Part shown: one piece after another, positions 56,661-64,000 of the stretch
Layout: every line of letters begins with the position of its first letter
Numbering within the stretch: the stretch's first letter is position 1
Assembly: GCA_021824575.1 (NCBI GenBank)
Contig: JAKAKJ010000075.1
Location: 1 to 64,000, forward strand
Source: Chloroflexota bacterium
GTDB lineage: Bacteria; Chloroflexota; Anaerolineae; Anaerolineales; Villigracilaceae
DNA length: 64,000 nt
Reading direction: 5' to 3'
Notes under the pieces: model-generated
The model's database searches: none
Told to the model about the DNA's origin: nothing
What the model saw: the letters and a program-made list of their open reading frames with translations, nothing else
Made by a program: the position numbers and the translations under genes

Positions 56661-56719
56661 CGCGAAATTCATTCCGCAAACCAAGCGCAAAATAAATTTT
56701 GCGCTACAAGGAGATTCTC

Positions 56720-57124
56720 ATGTCTATCAAAATTGCCGCCATCACCGATGACGGCCAGACCATCAGCCAGCACTTCGGACGCGCCAAATATTACGCCGTC
56801 CTGACCATCGAAAACGGGCAAATCATCGCCCGCGAACAACGCGAGAAAATGGGGCATACCCATTTTGCAGGCGAAGAATACGCCGAAGAAAGCGATCCGC
56901 GCGGCCACGGCTTTGCGCCCGCCGAACAGGACCGCCACTTCCAAATGGCCGAAGCCATCCGCGATTGCCAGTTCCTTTTGGCGCGCGGCATGGGAGCGGG
57001 TGCGTATTACAGCATGGAACAGGTGGGAATCAAACCCGTCATCACCGATGTCGCCAACATTGATGAAGCCGTGCTGCAAGCCGCGCAGGGCGTCATTGTG
57101 GATCACAAAGAAAAACTGCATTAG
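56720..57124 (+). CDS. NifX/NifB-type dinitrogenase iron-molybdenum cofactor domain protein
   Basis: A 134-residue protein of PF02579. The N-terminal KIAAITDDGQTISQHFGRAKYY and VLTIENGQIIAREQR match the cofactor-binding fold, and a His-rich middle and a Gly-rich turn (LARGMGAGAYYSMEQVGIKP) follow. No nitrogenase genes lie near, so it probably carries a metal or Fe-S cluster for another task. AAGGAG lies before the ATG. Confidence 0.82.
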   Translation: MSIKIAAITDDGQTISQHFGRAKYYAVLTIENGQIIAREQREKMGHTHFAGEEYAEESDPRGHGFAPAEQDRHFQMAEAIRDCQFLLARGMGAGAYYSMEQVGIKPVITDVANIDEAVLQAAQGVIVDHKEKLH

Positions 57125-57192
57125 AGGAAATCGCTATATGATTTGCTTGCACTTATTAACGCGGATGCTGCAATCGAAACGGATCTCATACA

Positions 57193-57774
57193 ATGGCTGA
57201 CCGTCTCGCCCGCTGGGTTTCCATTCTCTTCGACAGTTCGATTCTCTCCCTGCCGATTTTCATCGCCTTTGGATACGCCTCTGCGCGGACCCCTGGCCTG
57301 CTCTGGGCAATCCTGATGCTTCTCCTCGTGACGGGCATTCCGCTCGCCTACTTGATTCTCGGAAAGAAGCGCGGCTGGGTAAGCGACATGGAGCTCACGC
57401 ACCGCGAAGAACGCCCACGCTTCATCCTTGTCAGTTTGAGCAGCGATGTTTTTGCATTGATTGTGTTGTGGCTAGGTCACGGGCCGCACCTCTTGCGCCT
57501 GATTATATTGACCTATTTCTGCCTCGCCATCGTCATGTTCACAATCTCCAGTTTTTGGAAAATCAGCATGCACATGGCGGGTGTGGGCGGGTTTTCAACT
57601 GCGCTGGTCTTTGTCTTTGGCGCACCTGCGTTGTGGGCGTTTCTCTCCCTGCCATTGGTCGCTTGGGCACGCCTGAATCGCCGCAAACATGACATACCAC
57701 AACTGATTGTTGGCGCGCTGGCAGGTGCGTTGATCACCGTGCTGGTATTTGGCTGCCTCGGCAAATTTCTATAG
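57193..57774 (+). CDS. PAP2-like membrane phosphatase, minimal
   Basis: A 193-residue protein with about five helices. A THREERPRF segment, ISMHMAG, and ARLNRRKHDIPQLIVGALAG resemble in order the three PAP2 motifs (KX6RP, PSGH, RX5HX3D). The second motif has SMH instead of SGH, so activity is plausible but unproven. It closes the arsenic-region transcript. Confidence 0.6.
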   Translation: MADRLARWVSILFDSSILSLPIFIAFGYASARTPGLLWAILMLLLVTGIPLAYLILGKKRGWVSDMELTHREERPRFILVSLSSDVFALIVLWLGHGPHLLRLIILTYFCLAIVMFTISSFWKISMHMAGVGGFSTALVFVFGAPALWAFLSLPLVAWARLNRRKHDIPQLIVGALAGALITVLVFGCLGKFL

Positions 57775-58124
57775 AATCAGCAGTTCACGAAAAGGCTTGA
57801 GCATGGTTAACTTGGTTCCGACCAATGAGACCAACAGCCATGTGCAAGCCTGCCACAAGATTAACCGAACAATTTGTTCTAAGTAAGTGTTAAAAGTAGT
57901 TCGGAAGAACTTACCGCTTGAATTGAAAAACACGCGGATCACGTCAGAAGATATTACTTATGCGCTGGCGTAGTTATGCAGATAGGCATCTTCGTATTTG
58001 TGGGCGAGCCACAGTCTTTCGTGAATCCATTTTATGGATCAGAGGTGCCATACGCTGCGAAGCAAACTTGTTCTTATACCGGATATAGATATATAAACAG
58101 ACTCGATTGCCTATCCCTGTTTAT
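57775..58124. other. Intergenic stretch without a recognisable gene
   Basis: It lies between convergent genes. A short minus-strand open frame (WIHERLWLAHKYEDAYLHNY) is present but too short to assign. No clear terminator is seen. Confidence 0.5.
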
Positions 58125-59624
58125 TTAACTTGTCTGGCCCATCTTCTCGAAACTTGCTTTCAAAGCCGGATACAACGCACGATACAGATCGTACGCCCTT
58201 TGATATGCCTCCACCTCCGATGGATTGGGGTGTGTACTCCCCGTCACTTGGATACACGCTTTACACGCGGCCGCCACATCGCCCCACGCACCCATGCCGA
58301 CGCCTGCAAGCAAGGCTGCGCCGTATGCGCCGCCCTCGGTGGTGTTGACCGTGACCAGCTCCACATTCAATACCGTAGCCATGATCTGACGCCACAGCGG
58401 GCTCTTCACCCCACCGCCCGATGCGCGGACTTGTGTAATATTCCCCAGTCCTGTGTTTTGAATCAAGGTAAACGAATCCTTCAACCCAAATGTGACTCCC
58501 TCCAGCACCGCACGAGTCATATGGGCGCGGCTGTGGCGGAGAGTCAAGCCGATAAAAGCTCCCCTAGCCAACGGATCGGGATGAGGTGTGCGTTCTCCCG
58601 ACAGATACGGCAGAAACTGCAGGCCTTCACTCTCCGCGGGGCTTGTTTCCGCCTCCATCAACAAATCATCAAAACTCATATTGGGTGCAAGCGTATCACG
58701 ATACCATTGCAGACTTCCTGCTGCCGAAAGCATCACCCCCATGAAATGCCACATGCCCGGCACCGCATGACAAAACGCATGCAGGCGCCCCTCGGGTTCG
58801 ATCAGCGCTGACGGTGTTGTTGCAAAGACCACACCACTCGTACCGACCGTTAGCCCAACAATGCCGGGCTCAACTGCACCAACGCCCACCGCGCCCGTCG
58901 CCTGATCACCGCCGCCCGCCACAATAGGTGTGCCAGCTTTCAGTCCAGTGAGTAACGCGGCTTCTTCGGTAACACAACTTGTAATCTCCGTCCCCTCATA
59001 AGTTTCCGGCATCCATGTGCGCGGAATGTCAAGCGCGGATAAGACTTCATCCGACCAATGACGCGCTTTCAAATCGAATAGCACCGTACCCGCGCCATCG
59101 GCTTTATCCATCGCGTATTCGCCAGTGAGTTTGTAACGTACATAATCCTTTGGAAGCAGCATATGTTTCGCTTTCGCGAACACAGCAGGCTCGTTCTCTT
59201 TCACCCACAAAATCTTCGGCGCGGTGAAACCCGTCAGTGCCACATTGCCTGTGATCTGAATGAACTTTTCCCTCCCAATCCTGCGGTGTATCTCATCGCA
59301 CTGAACTTGCGCGCGTTGATCATTCCACAGGATGGCGGGCCGAAGAACATTTCCATCATCATCCAACAGGACAAGCCCATGCATTTGCCCTGTAAGACCG
59401 ACGGCTGCGACTCTTTCCCCACCGATACCTGCTTTTTCCAACACAGAGCGGATACTTGCCGATGTCGCTTTCCACCACTCGCGCGGATCCTGCTCCGACC
59501 AAAGCGGCCTGGGCATTTGAAGCGTATGCGGGTTGGATGTCACCGCAACGACGTTGCCATTTTCATCAATAAGCAGCGCCTTGCTGGAAGTTGTGGAGGT
59601 ATCAATACCGAGGAAAAAGTTCAT
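58125..59624 (-). CDS. xylB: Xylulokinase
   Basis: A 499-residue FGGY-family kinase that phosphorylates xylulose. The N-terminal phosphate loop FLGIDTSTTSSKALLIDENG and TGQMHGLVLLD, then GGGDQATGAVGVGAVEPGIV and the C-terminal VRASGGGVKSPLWRQIMA match XylB. It is the last gene of the xylose operon and starts three bases after the DUF4380-like gene. Confidence 0.93.
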   Translation of the reverse strand: MNFFLGIDTSTTSSKALLIDENGNVVAVTSNPHTLQMPRPLWSEQDPREWWKATSASIRSVLEKAGIGGERVAAVGLTGQMHGLVLLDDDGNVLRPAILWNDQRAQVQCDEIHRRIGREKFIQITGNVALTGFTAPKILWVKENEPAVFAKAKHMLLPKDYVRYKLTGEYAMDKADGAGTVLFDLKARHWSDEVLSALDIPRTWMPETYEGTEITSCVTEEAALLTGLKAGTPIVAGGGDQATGAVGVGAVEPGIVGLTVGTSGVVFATTPSALIEPEGRLHAFCHAVPGMWHFMGVMLSAAGSLQWYRDTLAPNMSFDDLLMEAETSPAESEGLQFLPYLSGERTPHPDPLARGAFIGLTLRHSRAHMTRAVLEGVTFGLKDSFTLIQNTGLGNITQVRASGGGVKSPLWRQIMATVLNVELVTVNTTEGGAYGAALLAGVGMGAWGDVAAACKACIQVTGSTHPNPSEVEAYQRAYDLYRALYPALKASFEKMGQTS

Positions 59625-59627
59625 GGT

Positions 59628-60512
59628 CTACTCCAATTTCAGAGCTTCTGCGAGGGCCTGCACATCTTTCTCATTTTGCGGAAAGGGAATGTCTTCGTAA
59701 AGATTCCATGTTTCAACATGGGAAGCGGTCTGCTGCGGCTCGATGACCGTGATAGGCGCAAGAGTTTCCAATTCCAGGAATTGGTCGTTGCAATAGCACT
59801 CGCTGGAGCTGTTGAAATCATAATACTGCGCCTGTGCGTTATAGCCAGCGTGTTTGACGAACAACGAGCCATTGAACCAATATGCTAGCCACCCGCGCGG
59901 GTTGGGAAATCCCACCTTGAAGGGTAATTTCATATTCGCATGGAGCAGAATGTAATCTTTCCCCCATGTTACATTCGTATCGGACATATCGGTATAGGTC
60001 CACAATGCCAATGAGCGATTGGGAAGAACGCATGCGTCATGCCGCGCCTGCGGCAGGATCGCCACTCCGCCTGTTTTGAATTGTGTAATCGCCCAAGGCG
60101 CACAGGTAACGGGTTTAGTTCGATGGTTAGTGATGTGGTGTTTAATGACCACCTGTGTTTCATCGCCCAGAAGTATCTCCAGCGATTTCTGCAGGCCGGT
60201 CTGCGGTTCAATAAGTTTGGTAACAAGGTATCCATCCTTGACCGGCGAAATGTTAACGGGAGAGTCGTCAGGGGCATAGGTGGTGGCAAAATCTTCAGGA
60301 GCAACCCACAAACGGTGTCCGCCGTAAAAATGGAACAAACCGCCGCCGGGAGGTTCAGCGACAAAGCTTGGCAGATCGGCAAAAAGATTTTCATCGTTTT
60401 TGAAACCAAACCATAGGACGCGAGGACCAATGTTACGCGTCACCAGAAGGCGTAGCATCGAATTTTCCAGCACAGAACATTCCTGGCCGGAGTAATAATG
60501 TACTGTATCCAT
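59628..60512 (-). CDS. DUF4380 / aldose-epimerase-fold protein
   Basis: A 294-residue beta-sandwich protein of the galactose-mutarotase-like superfamily. GGHRLWVAPEDFATTYAPDDSP and the HHITNHRTKPVTCAPWAITQ segment are family-like. It lies between xylA and xylB, so it may interconvert sugar anomers or bind a pyranose in xylose uptake. The catalytic residues of classical aldose 1-epimerase are not clearly placed. Confidence 0.7.
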   Translation of the reverse strand: MDTVHYYSGQECSVLENSMLRLLVTRNIGPRVLWFGFKNDENLFADLPSFVAEPPGGGLFHFYGGHRLWVAPEDFATTYAPDDSPVNISPVKDGYLVTKLIEPQTGLQKSLEILLGDETQVVIKHHITNHRTKPVTCAPWAITQFKTGGVAILPQARHDACVLPNRSLALWTYTDMSDTNVTWGKDYILLHANMKLPFKVGFPNPRGWLAYWFNGSLFVKHAGYNAQAQYYDFNSSSECYCNDQFLELETLAPITVIEPQQTASHVETWNLYEDIPFPQNEKDVQALAEALKLE

Positions 60513-60523
60513 TCACTTATGGG

Positions 60524-61690
60524 CTAGCGTACACCGAGCAAAATTTCCGCGGTCAATTGGTCGAGACGTTCGTATCTCAAGCCGCGCGAGGCGATGGCAT
60601 TGCGATCGAACGATTGCGCTTTGAGAGTGTTGGCCTTCTCCGCCGAATACTTACCGAAGTACTGGCTCATCGAGCCATCATCTTCATTGATTTCTGCCAG
60701 AAGCGCTTGGATTTCCTTGTCGGCATTGAACTGGGCGGCCTTCTCTTTCAGGATGAGATAGGTGCGCATACAGCCGCGCGCGAAGTCCTTGACGCCTTCG
60801 AAATCCTCGGTGCGATAGGCATGCGCGTCAAAATGACGCGAACCTTCATAACCAACATCTTCGAGGAACTTGACCAGGTAGAAAGCGGCTTTGATGTCAC
60901 GCGAACCGAAACGCAGGTCCTGGTCATAACGACCGGGATACTGGTCATTAAGGTCAATGTGGAAGAGCTTGCCTGCCTCCCAAGCCTGAGCCACGCCGTG
61001 CATGAAGTTGATGCCAACCATGTGCTCGTGCGCCATTTCCGGGTTGACGCCAACCATCTCGGGGTGATCAAGAGACTCTATGAAGGCCAGCATGTGCCCA
61101 GTGGTTGGATTGTAGAGGTCACCGCGTGGTTCGTTAGGCTTGGCCTCGAGGGCAAATTTCAGGTCATAGCCTTGATCGAGTGCGTATTCGCAGAAGAAAT
61201 TTATAGCTTCGCGATTACGCTTGATTGCTTCTGTAGCTTTCTTGGACGAATCCGTCTCGGTGCCTTCGCGCCCGCCCCAGAAGACGTAAACTTTAGCGCC
61301 AAATTCCACGCCAAGATCAATGGCCTTTAGCGTCTTTTGGATTGCGTAAGCGCGCACTTTCGGGTCATTGCTGGTGAAAGCGCCATCCTTGAAGACTGGG
61401 TCATAGAACAGGTTAGTGGTTGCCATTGGAACAACCAGTCCTGTATCCGCCAGTGCCTTGCGGAAATCTTTCTTGATGGCTTCTGCCTCAGTGAATGTGG
61501 CATCAATCGGAATCAGGTCATTATCGTGGAAATTGACGCCATAAGCGCAAACTTCGCCGAGCAGATAAACCAGTTCCGCGGGAGTTTTCGAAGAGCGAAC
61601 GGGTGCGCCGAAAGGGTCGCGGCCTGGATTGCCGACCGTCCATAGTCCAAAGGTAAATTTGTGTTCCGGTTTGGGGGTGTAGTCAGACAT
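60524..61690 (-). CDS. xylA: Xylose isomerase
   Basis: A 388-residue class I TIM-barrel enzyme converting xylose to xylulose, the shorter form common in Actinobacteria and Chloroflexota. [18 protein letters not shown] opens the barrel. [40 protein letters not shown] and [13 protein letters not shown] hold the metal and catalytic residues. The ATG at 61690 with AAGAGG upstream is preferred over a 55-codon longer frame. Confidence 0.95.
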   Translation of the reverse strand: MSDYTPKPEHKFTFGLWTVGNPGRDPFGAPVRSSKTPAELVYLLGEVCAYGVNFHDNDLIPIDATFTEAEAIKKDFRKALADTGLVVPMATTNLFYDPVFKDGAFTSNDPKVRAYAIQKTLKAIDLGVEFGAKVYVFWGGREGTETDSSKKATEAIKRNREAINFFCEYALDQGYDLKFALEAKPNEPRGDLYNPTTGHMLAFIESLDHPEMVGVNPEMAHEHMVGINFMHGVAQAWEAGKLFHIDLNDQYPGRYDQDLRFGSRDIKAAFYLVKFLEDVGYEGSRHFDAHAYRTEDFEGVKDFARGCMRTYLILKEKAAQFNADKEIQALLAEINEDDGSMSQYFGKYSAEKANTLKAQSFDRNAIASRGLRYERLDQLTAEILLGVR

Positions 61691-61912
61691 TCGTAACCTC
61701 TTGAAGATATAAGTGATTTTTGCGGTTCTTCCTGAAATTTGTGTTGAGAGAAACGGATGGAACGGAAGCAATGGCCTTCCAAAGACATTGCCGCGCAGAT
61801 TCAATAACCGGTTTTTTATAGGGCATTGGTCGGGCAACCCAATGCCCAACATTTCCATACTTCAGAATAATACGTTGCCAGAATAACATAGTGGCTCTGT
61901 TATCTGGACGAA
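61691..61912. other. Intergenic region between xylH and xylA
   Basis: About 220 bases without a gene. It probably contains a second promoter for xylA-xylB. No operator or terminator was identified with confidence. Confidence 0.4.
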
Positions 61913-63115
61913 TTAGCGGTTTCTTTTCAAATACACATCACCGAGGACGGCGATCACCAACACTACGCCCGAGACCACATACTGCCAGGCGGCTGGGAAG
62001 TTCATAATTTGCAGGCCGTTGGTCAGACTGGCCATGATCAACGCACCAATCATGGCGCCGACGATGGTGCCCTCCCCGCCGAGGGTGGAGGTTCCGCCCA
62101 GGAAGCAGGCCGCGATTGCGAACAGCTCATAACCCTGTCCAGCAGAAATTGTCCCATATCCCACGTAGGAGGCCATCACAATGCCTGAAACACCGCACAG
62201 GAATCCCATCAGGACGAAGATCCAGAAGGTGTTGGCGGTAATGTTGATGCCTGAGAGTCGTGCGGCCTCACGGTTGCCGCCGATTGCATAGACATAGCGA
62301 CCAAACTTGGTATTGTTCGAGATATAAGTCACGATCACAACGAGGATCGCAAGCAGCAGGACGGGATTCTGGACACCGCTGTATTTATTGACATAGAACA
62401 CATAACCGAAGAGCAGGGCCGCGAAAAAGCCAGTCTTTAACAAGTCCATGCCTAGTGGTGGCAGACTAAAACCATACCGGGTCTTTCTACGCCTGCCATC
62501 GAACATCAACACAAACATTAACACTGCGACCACTACCGCGCCAATCCACCCAACTGTTGGCGAAACATACCCTTGTGCGATCTCAGAGAAGAGAGGCTGG
62601 TTTGCGGGTATAGTCTTCCCTGCCGTTTGAACCAGGATCAGGCCGTTGAGAATCCACATGCTGCCCAGTGTCACAATGAAGGCGGGTACGCGTTGAACGG
62701 CGATGATATACCCTTGTAGGACACCATAGAGTGTCCCGACAAGCAACCCGATGAGAACGGAGAGGGTCGTGGTCAGCACAGGCGACGCGCCGGGCAGGAG
62801 TTGGTTCCAAGTGCGAGCTTGAAGAACCGCCACAACAACAGATATGTATCCGGCTAGCTTGCCTACCGACAAGTCAATGTGGGTAGCCACAATGACCAGC
62901 ACCATGCCGACTGAGAGGATCGCGGTGATCGTCATCTGCCGGAAAAGGTTGGAAAAATTTTGCGGTGAGAGATAGACTCCGTCAGTCACGATATAGAAGA
63001 AGGCCCAAATGACAACCAGCGCGATGATCAGACCATACGTCTGGAAATTAAAGCGGAATCGCTGGTTGACTGGGGAGATGGTTTTCTCATTCGAAGAGGT
63101 GGTTGTTGTGCTCAT
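61913..63115 (-). CDS. xylH: Sugar ABC transporter permease, XylH/RbsC type
   Basis: A 400-residue membrane protein with about ten helices. THIDLSVGKLAGYISVVVAV and YAIGGNREAARLSGINITAN followed by FLGGTSTLGGEGTIVGAMIG are hallmarks of the ribose/xylose permease group. The ATG overlaps the ATPase stop by four bases. With xylA and xylB adjacent, xylose is the likely substrate. Confidence 0.9.
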   Translation of the reverse strand: MSTTTTSSNEKTISPVNQRFRFNFQTYGLIIALVVIWAFFYIVTDGVYLSPQNFSNLFRQMTITAILSVGMVLVIVATHIDLSVGKLAGYISVVVAVLQARTWNQLLPGASPVLTTTLSVLIGLLVGTLYGVLQGYIIAVQRVPAFIVTLGSMWILNGLILVQTAGKTIPANQPLFSEIAQGYVSPTVGWIGAVVVAVLMFVLMFDGRRRKTRYGFSLPPLGMDLLKTGFFAALLFGYVFYVNKYSGVQNPVLLLAILVVIVTYISNNTKFGRYVYAIGGNREAARLSGINITANTFWIFVLMGFLCGVSGIVMASYVGYGTISAGQGYELFAIAACFLGGTSTLGGEGTIVGAMIGALIMASLTNGLQIMNFPAAWQYVVSGVVLVIAVLGDVYLKRNR

Positions 63116-64000
63116 AAAGATTGCCTTTCGGGAATATGATAGGTTTCTGTGCCTGTTGCCAGTGTCATGATCTTTTCCTCCGTCGCCTCAGAAATATCAA
63201 GAGTGCAGACGGAGCGACCCTCGCACATAACCATGATCCGGTCGCTCATACCCAGAACCTCCTCCAGATCGCTGGAGATCATGACAATTGCTATGCCTTT
63301 CTCAGCCAGATCATTCATGATCTTGTAGATCTCATATTTTGTCCCAACATCAATGCCGCGCGTGGGATCGTCCATAATCAACACTCTTGGGTTTGACATC
63401 AACCATTTGGAAATCACCGTTTTTTGCTGGTTTCCGCCGGAAAGGGAATCGGCCCTGGCATGCAAGTTGTGCGCCTTGATGGCCAAGCTTTTGGCAAAAT
63501 CCATGCTTTCCTTCAATTCGGCCACATCGTTGATGCGCATGAAAGAGGCAAACCGGTCCAGGTTGGCCAGTGAAATGTTGCGCAGGATGGACTGGATTAA
63601 TACCAGCCCATGCAGTTTGCGGTCTTCAGGCACAAGACTGATGCCATGCTGCATAGCCTGACGCGAATTGCGTATGGTGATCTCCTCCCCTTCCATTTTG
63701 ATCTTTCCCCGGCCAATCTTGGCATATTCACCAAATAATGTCATTACTAATTCTGTACGCCCAGAACCCATCAGGCCGGCAATTCCAAGGACTTCACCAC
63801 GACGCAGGTTGAAATTCACGCCTTTTAGAATCTCATAATTTCGATCTTGGGGATCGAACGCATGCAAGTCTTCGACCTCGAGAATGATTTCACCGGGTTT
63901 GCGGTTGCCTTTCGGGAATCGTTCCTTCATTTCGCGCCCTACCATGTTCTTCACCAACAGTTCTGTGGTCAGTTTCTCGGTAGGTCGGGTGATAACCACC
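63112..64000 (-). CDS. xylG: Sugar ABC transporter ATP-binding protein (XylG type), C-terminal part
   Basis: The frame is open to the end of the window, so its N-terminal half, including the first ABC, lies outside. The visible part has the second ABC: a Walker A-like GIAGLMGSGRTELVMTLFGE, the signature LSGGNQQKTVISKWL, and Walker B VLIMDDPTRGIDVGTKYEIY. It would energise uptake with XylH. The binding protein gene is presumably further upstream. Confidence 0.92.
   Translation of the reverse strand, partial: VVITRPTEKLTTELLVKNMVGREMKERFPKGNRKPGEIILEVEDLHAFDPQDRNYEILKGVNFNLRRGEVLGIAGLMGSGRTELVMTLFGEYAKIGRGKIKMEGEEITIRNSRQAMQHGISLVPEDRKLHGLVLIQSILRNISLANLDRFASFMRINDVAELKESMDFAKSLAIKAHNLHARADSLSGGNQQKTVISKWLMSNPRVLIMDDPTRGIDVGTKYEIYKIMNDLAEKGIAIVMISSDLEEVLGMSDRIMVMCEGRSVCTLDISEATEEKIMTLATGTETYHIPERQSL

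Noticed and set aside
57930-58060. Possible transposase remnant on the minus strand
   Set aside because: The readable peptide is about 23 residues and matches no catalytic motif; no inverted repeats were found beside it.
58107-58811. A 234-codon plus-strand frame
   Set aside because: Antisense to xylB; Arg/His/Cys-rich with no motif.

Overview
The window looks like chromosomal DNA from a Chloroflexota bacterium, most likely of the Anaerolineae. This is inference from gene content and style: an oversized SecA, a class I xylose isomerase of about 390 residues, a homocysteine methyltransferase fused to methylenetetrahydrofolate reductase, several GT39-like membrane glycosyltransferases, and many short palindromic intergenic repeats. 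No rRNA, tRNA or CRISPR array was recognised.

Region 1 (1-8.5 kb): an IS1-family element lies flush with the left edge, its transposase split at an A8 run. It is followed by a polyprenol/phytol kinase-like protein, a SpeD-like decarboxylase, dnaE, and two orphan response regulators (one LuxR type, one with a degenerate GGDEF domain). Region 2 (8.6-25.3 kb) is housekeeping: secA, adenosine deaminase, aconitase, a PlsC acyltransferase, and pheS-pheT behind a T-box leader with a Phe specifier. An active-looking GGDEF protein, a polysaccharide deacetylase lipoprotein and coaX complete it.

Region 3 (24.5-42.8 kb) mixes one-carbon/methionine metabolism with envelope glycosylation. One minus-strand operon runs from a homocysteine methyltransferase/MTHFR fusion through two tandem 'small anchored protein + GT39-like' modules into coaX. 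A further GT and metH follow. Upstream of metH lies an AT-rich accessory block: a degenerate GH10 lipoprotein, a DUF433/DUF5615 toxin-antitoxin pair, DUF5946, and a 94-bp duplication flanking the pair. Beyond that block is a SAM-I riboswitch with a terminator. The simplest reading is that the block separated the riboswitch from metH. metH also carries two intergenic-type repeats read in frame.

Region 4 (42.9-52 kb) holds a compact uncharacterised four-gene cluster (HTH + periplasmic-binding-like regulator, lipoprotein, TiaS-like protein, membrane protein). Next come a PQQ sugar dehydrogenase, DUF1232, a NYN nuclease and a histone-deacetylase-family protein. A minus-strand molybdenum unit (FmdE-like + MOT1-like transporter) sits behind a probable Moco riboswitch.

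Region 5 (52.2-57.8 kb) is an arsenic-resistance island made of two paralogous arsR-thioredoxin-transporter modules (Acr3 and an ArsP-type permease). Five copies of an ATTC-N8-GAAT operator occur here, three of them at a fixed distance after the -10 box. A YlbF-like protein, a NifX-type protein and a PAP2-like protein follow. Region 6 (58.1-64 kb) is a xylose operon on the minus strand: xylG (cut by the window end), xylH, xylA, a DUF4380-like protein and xylB.
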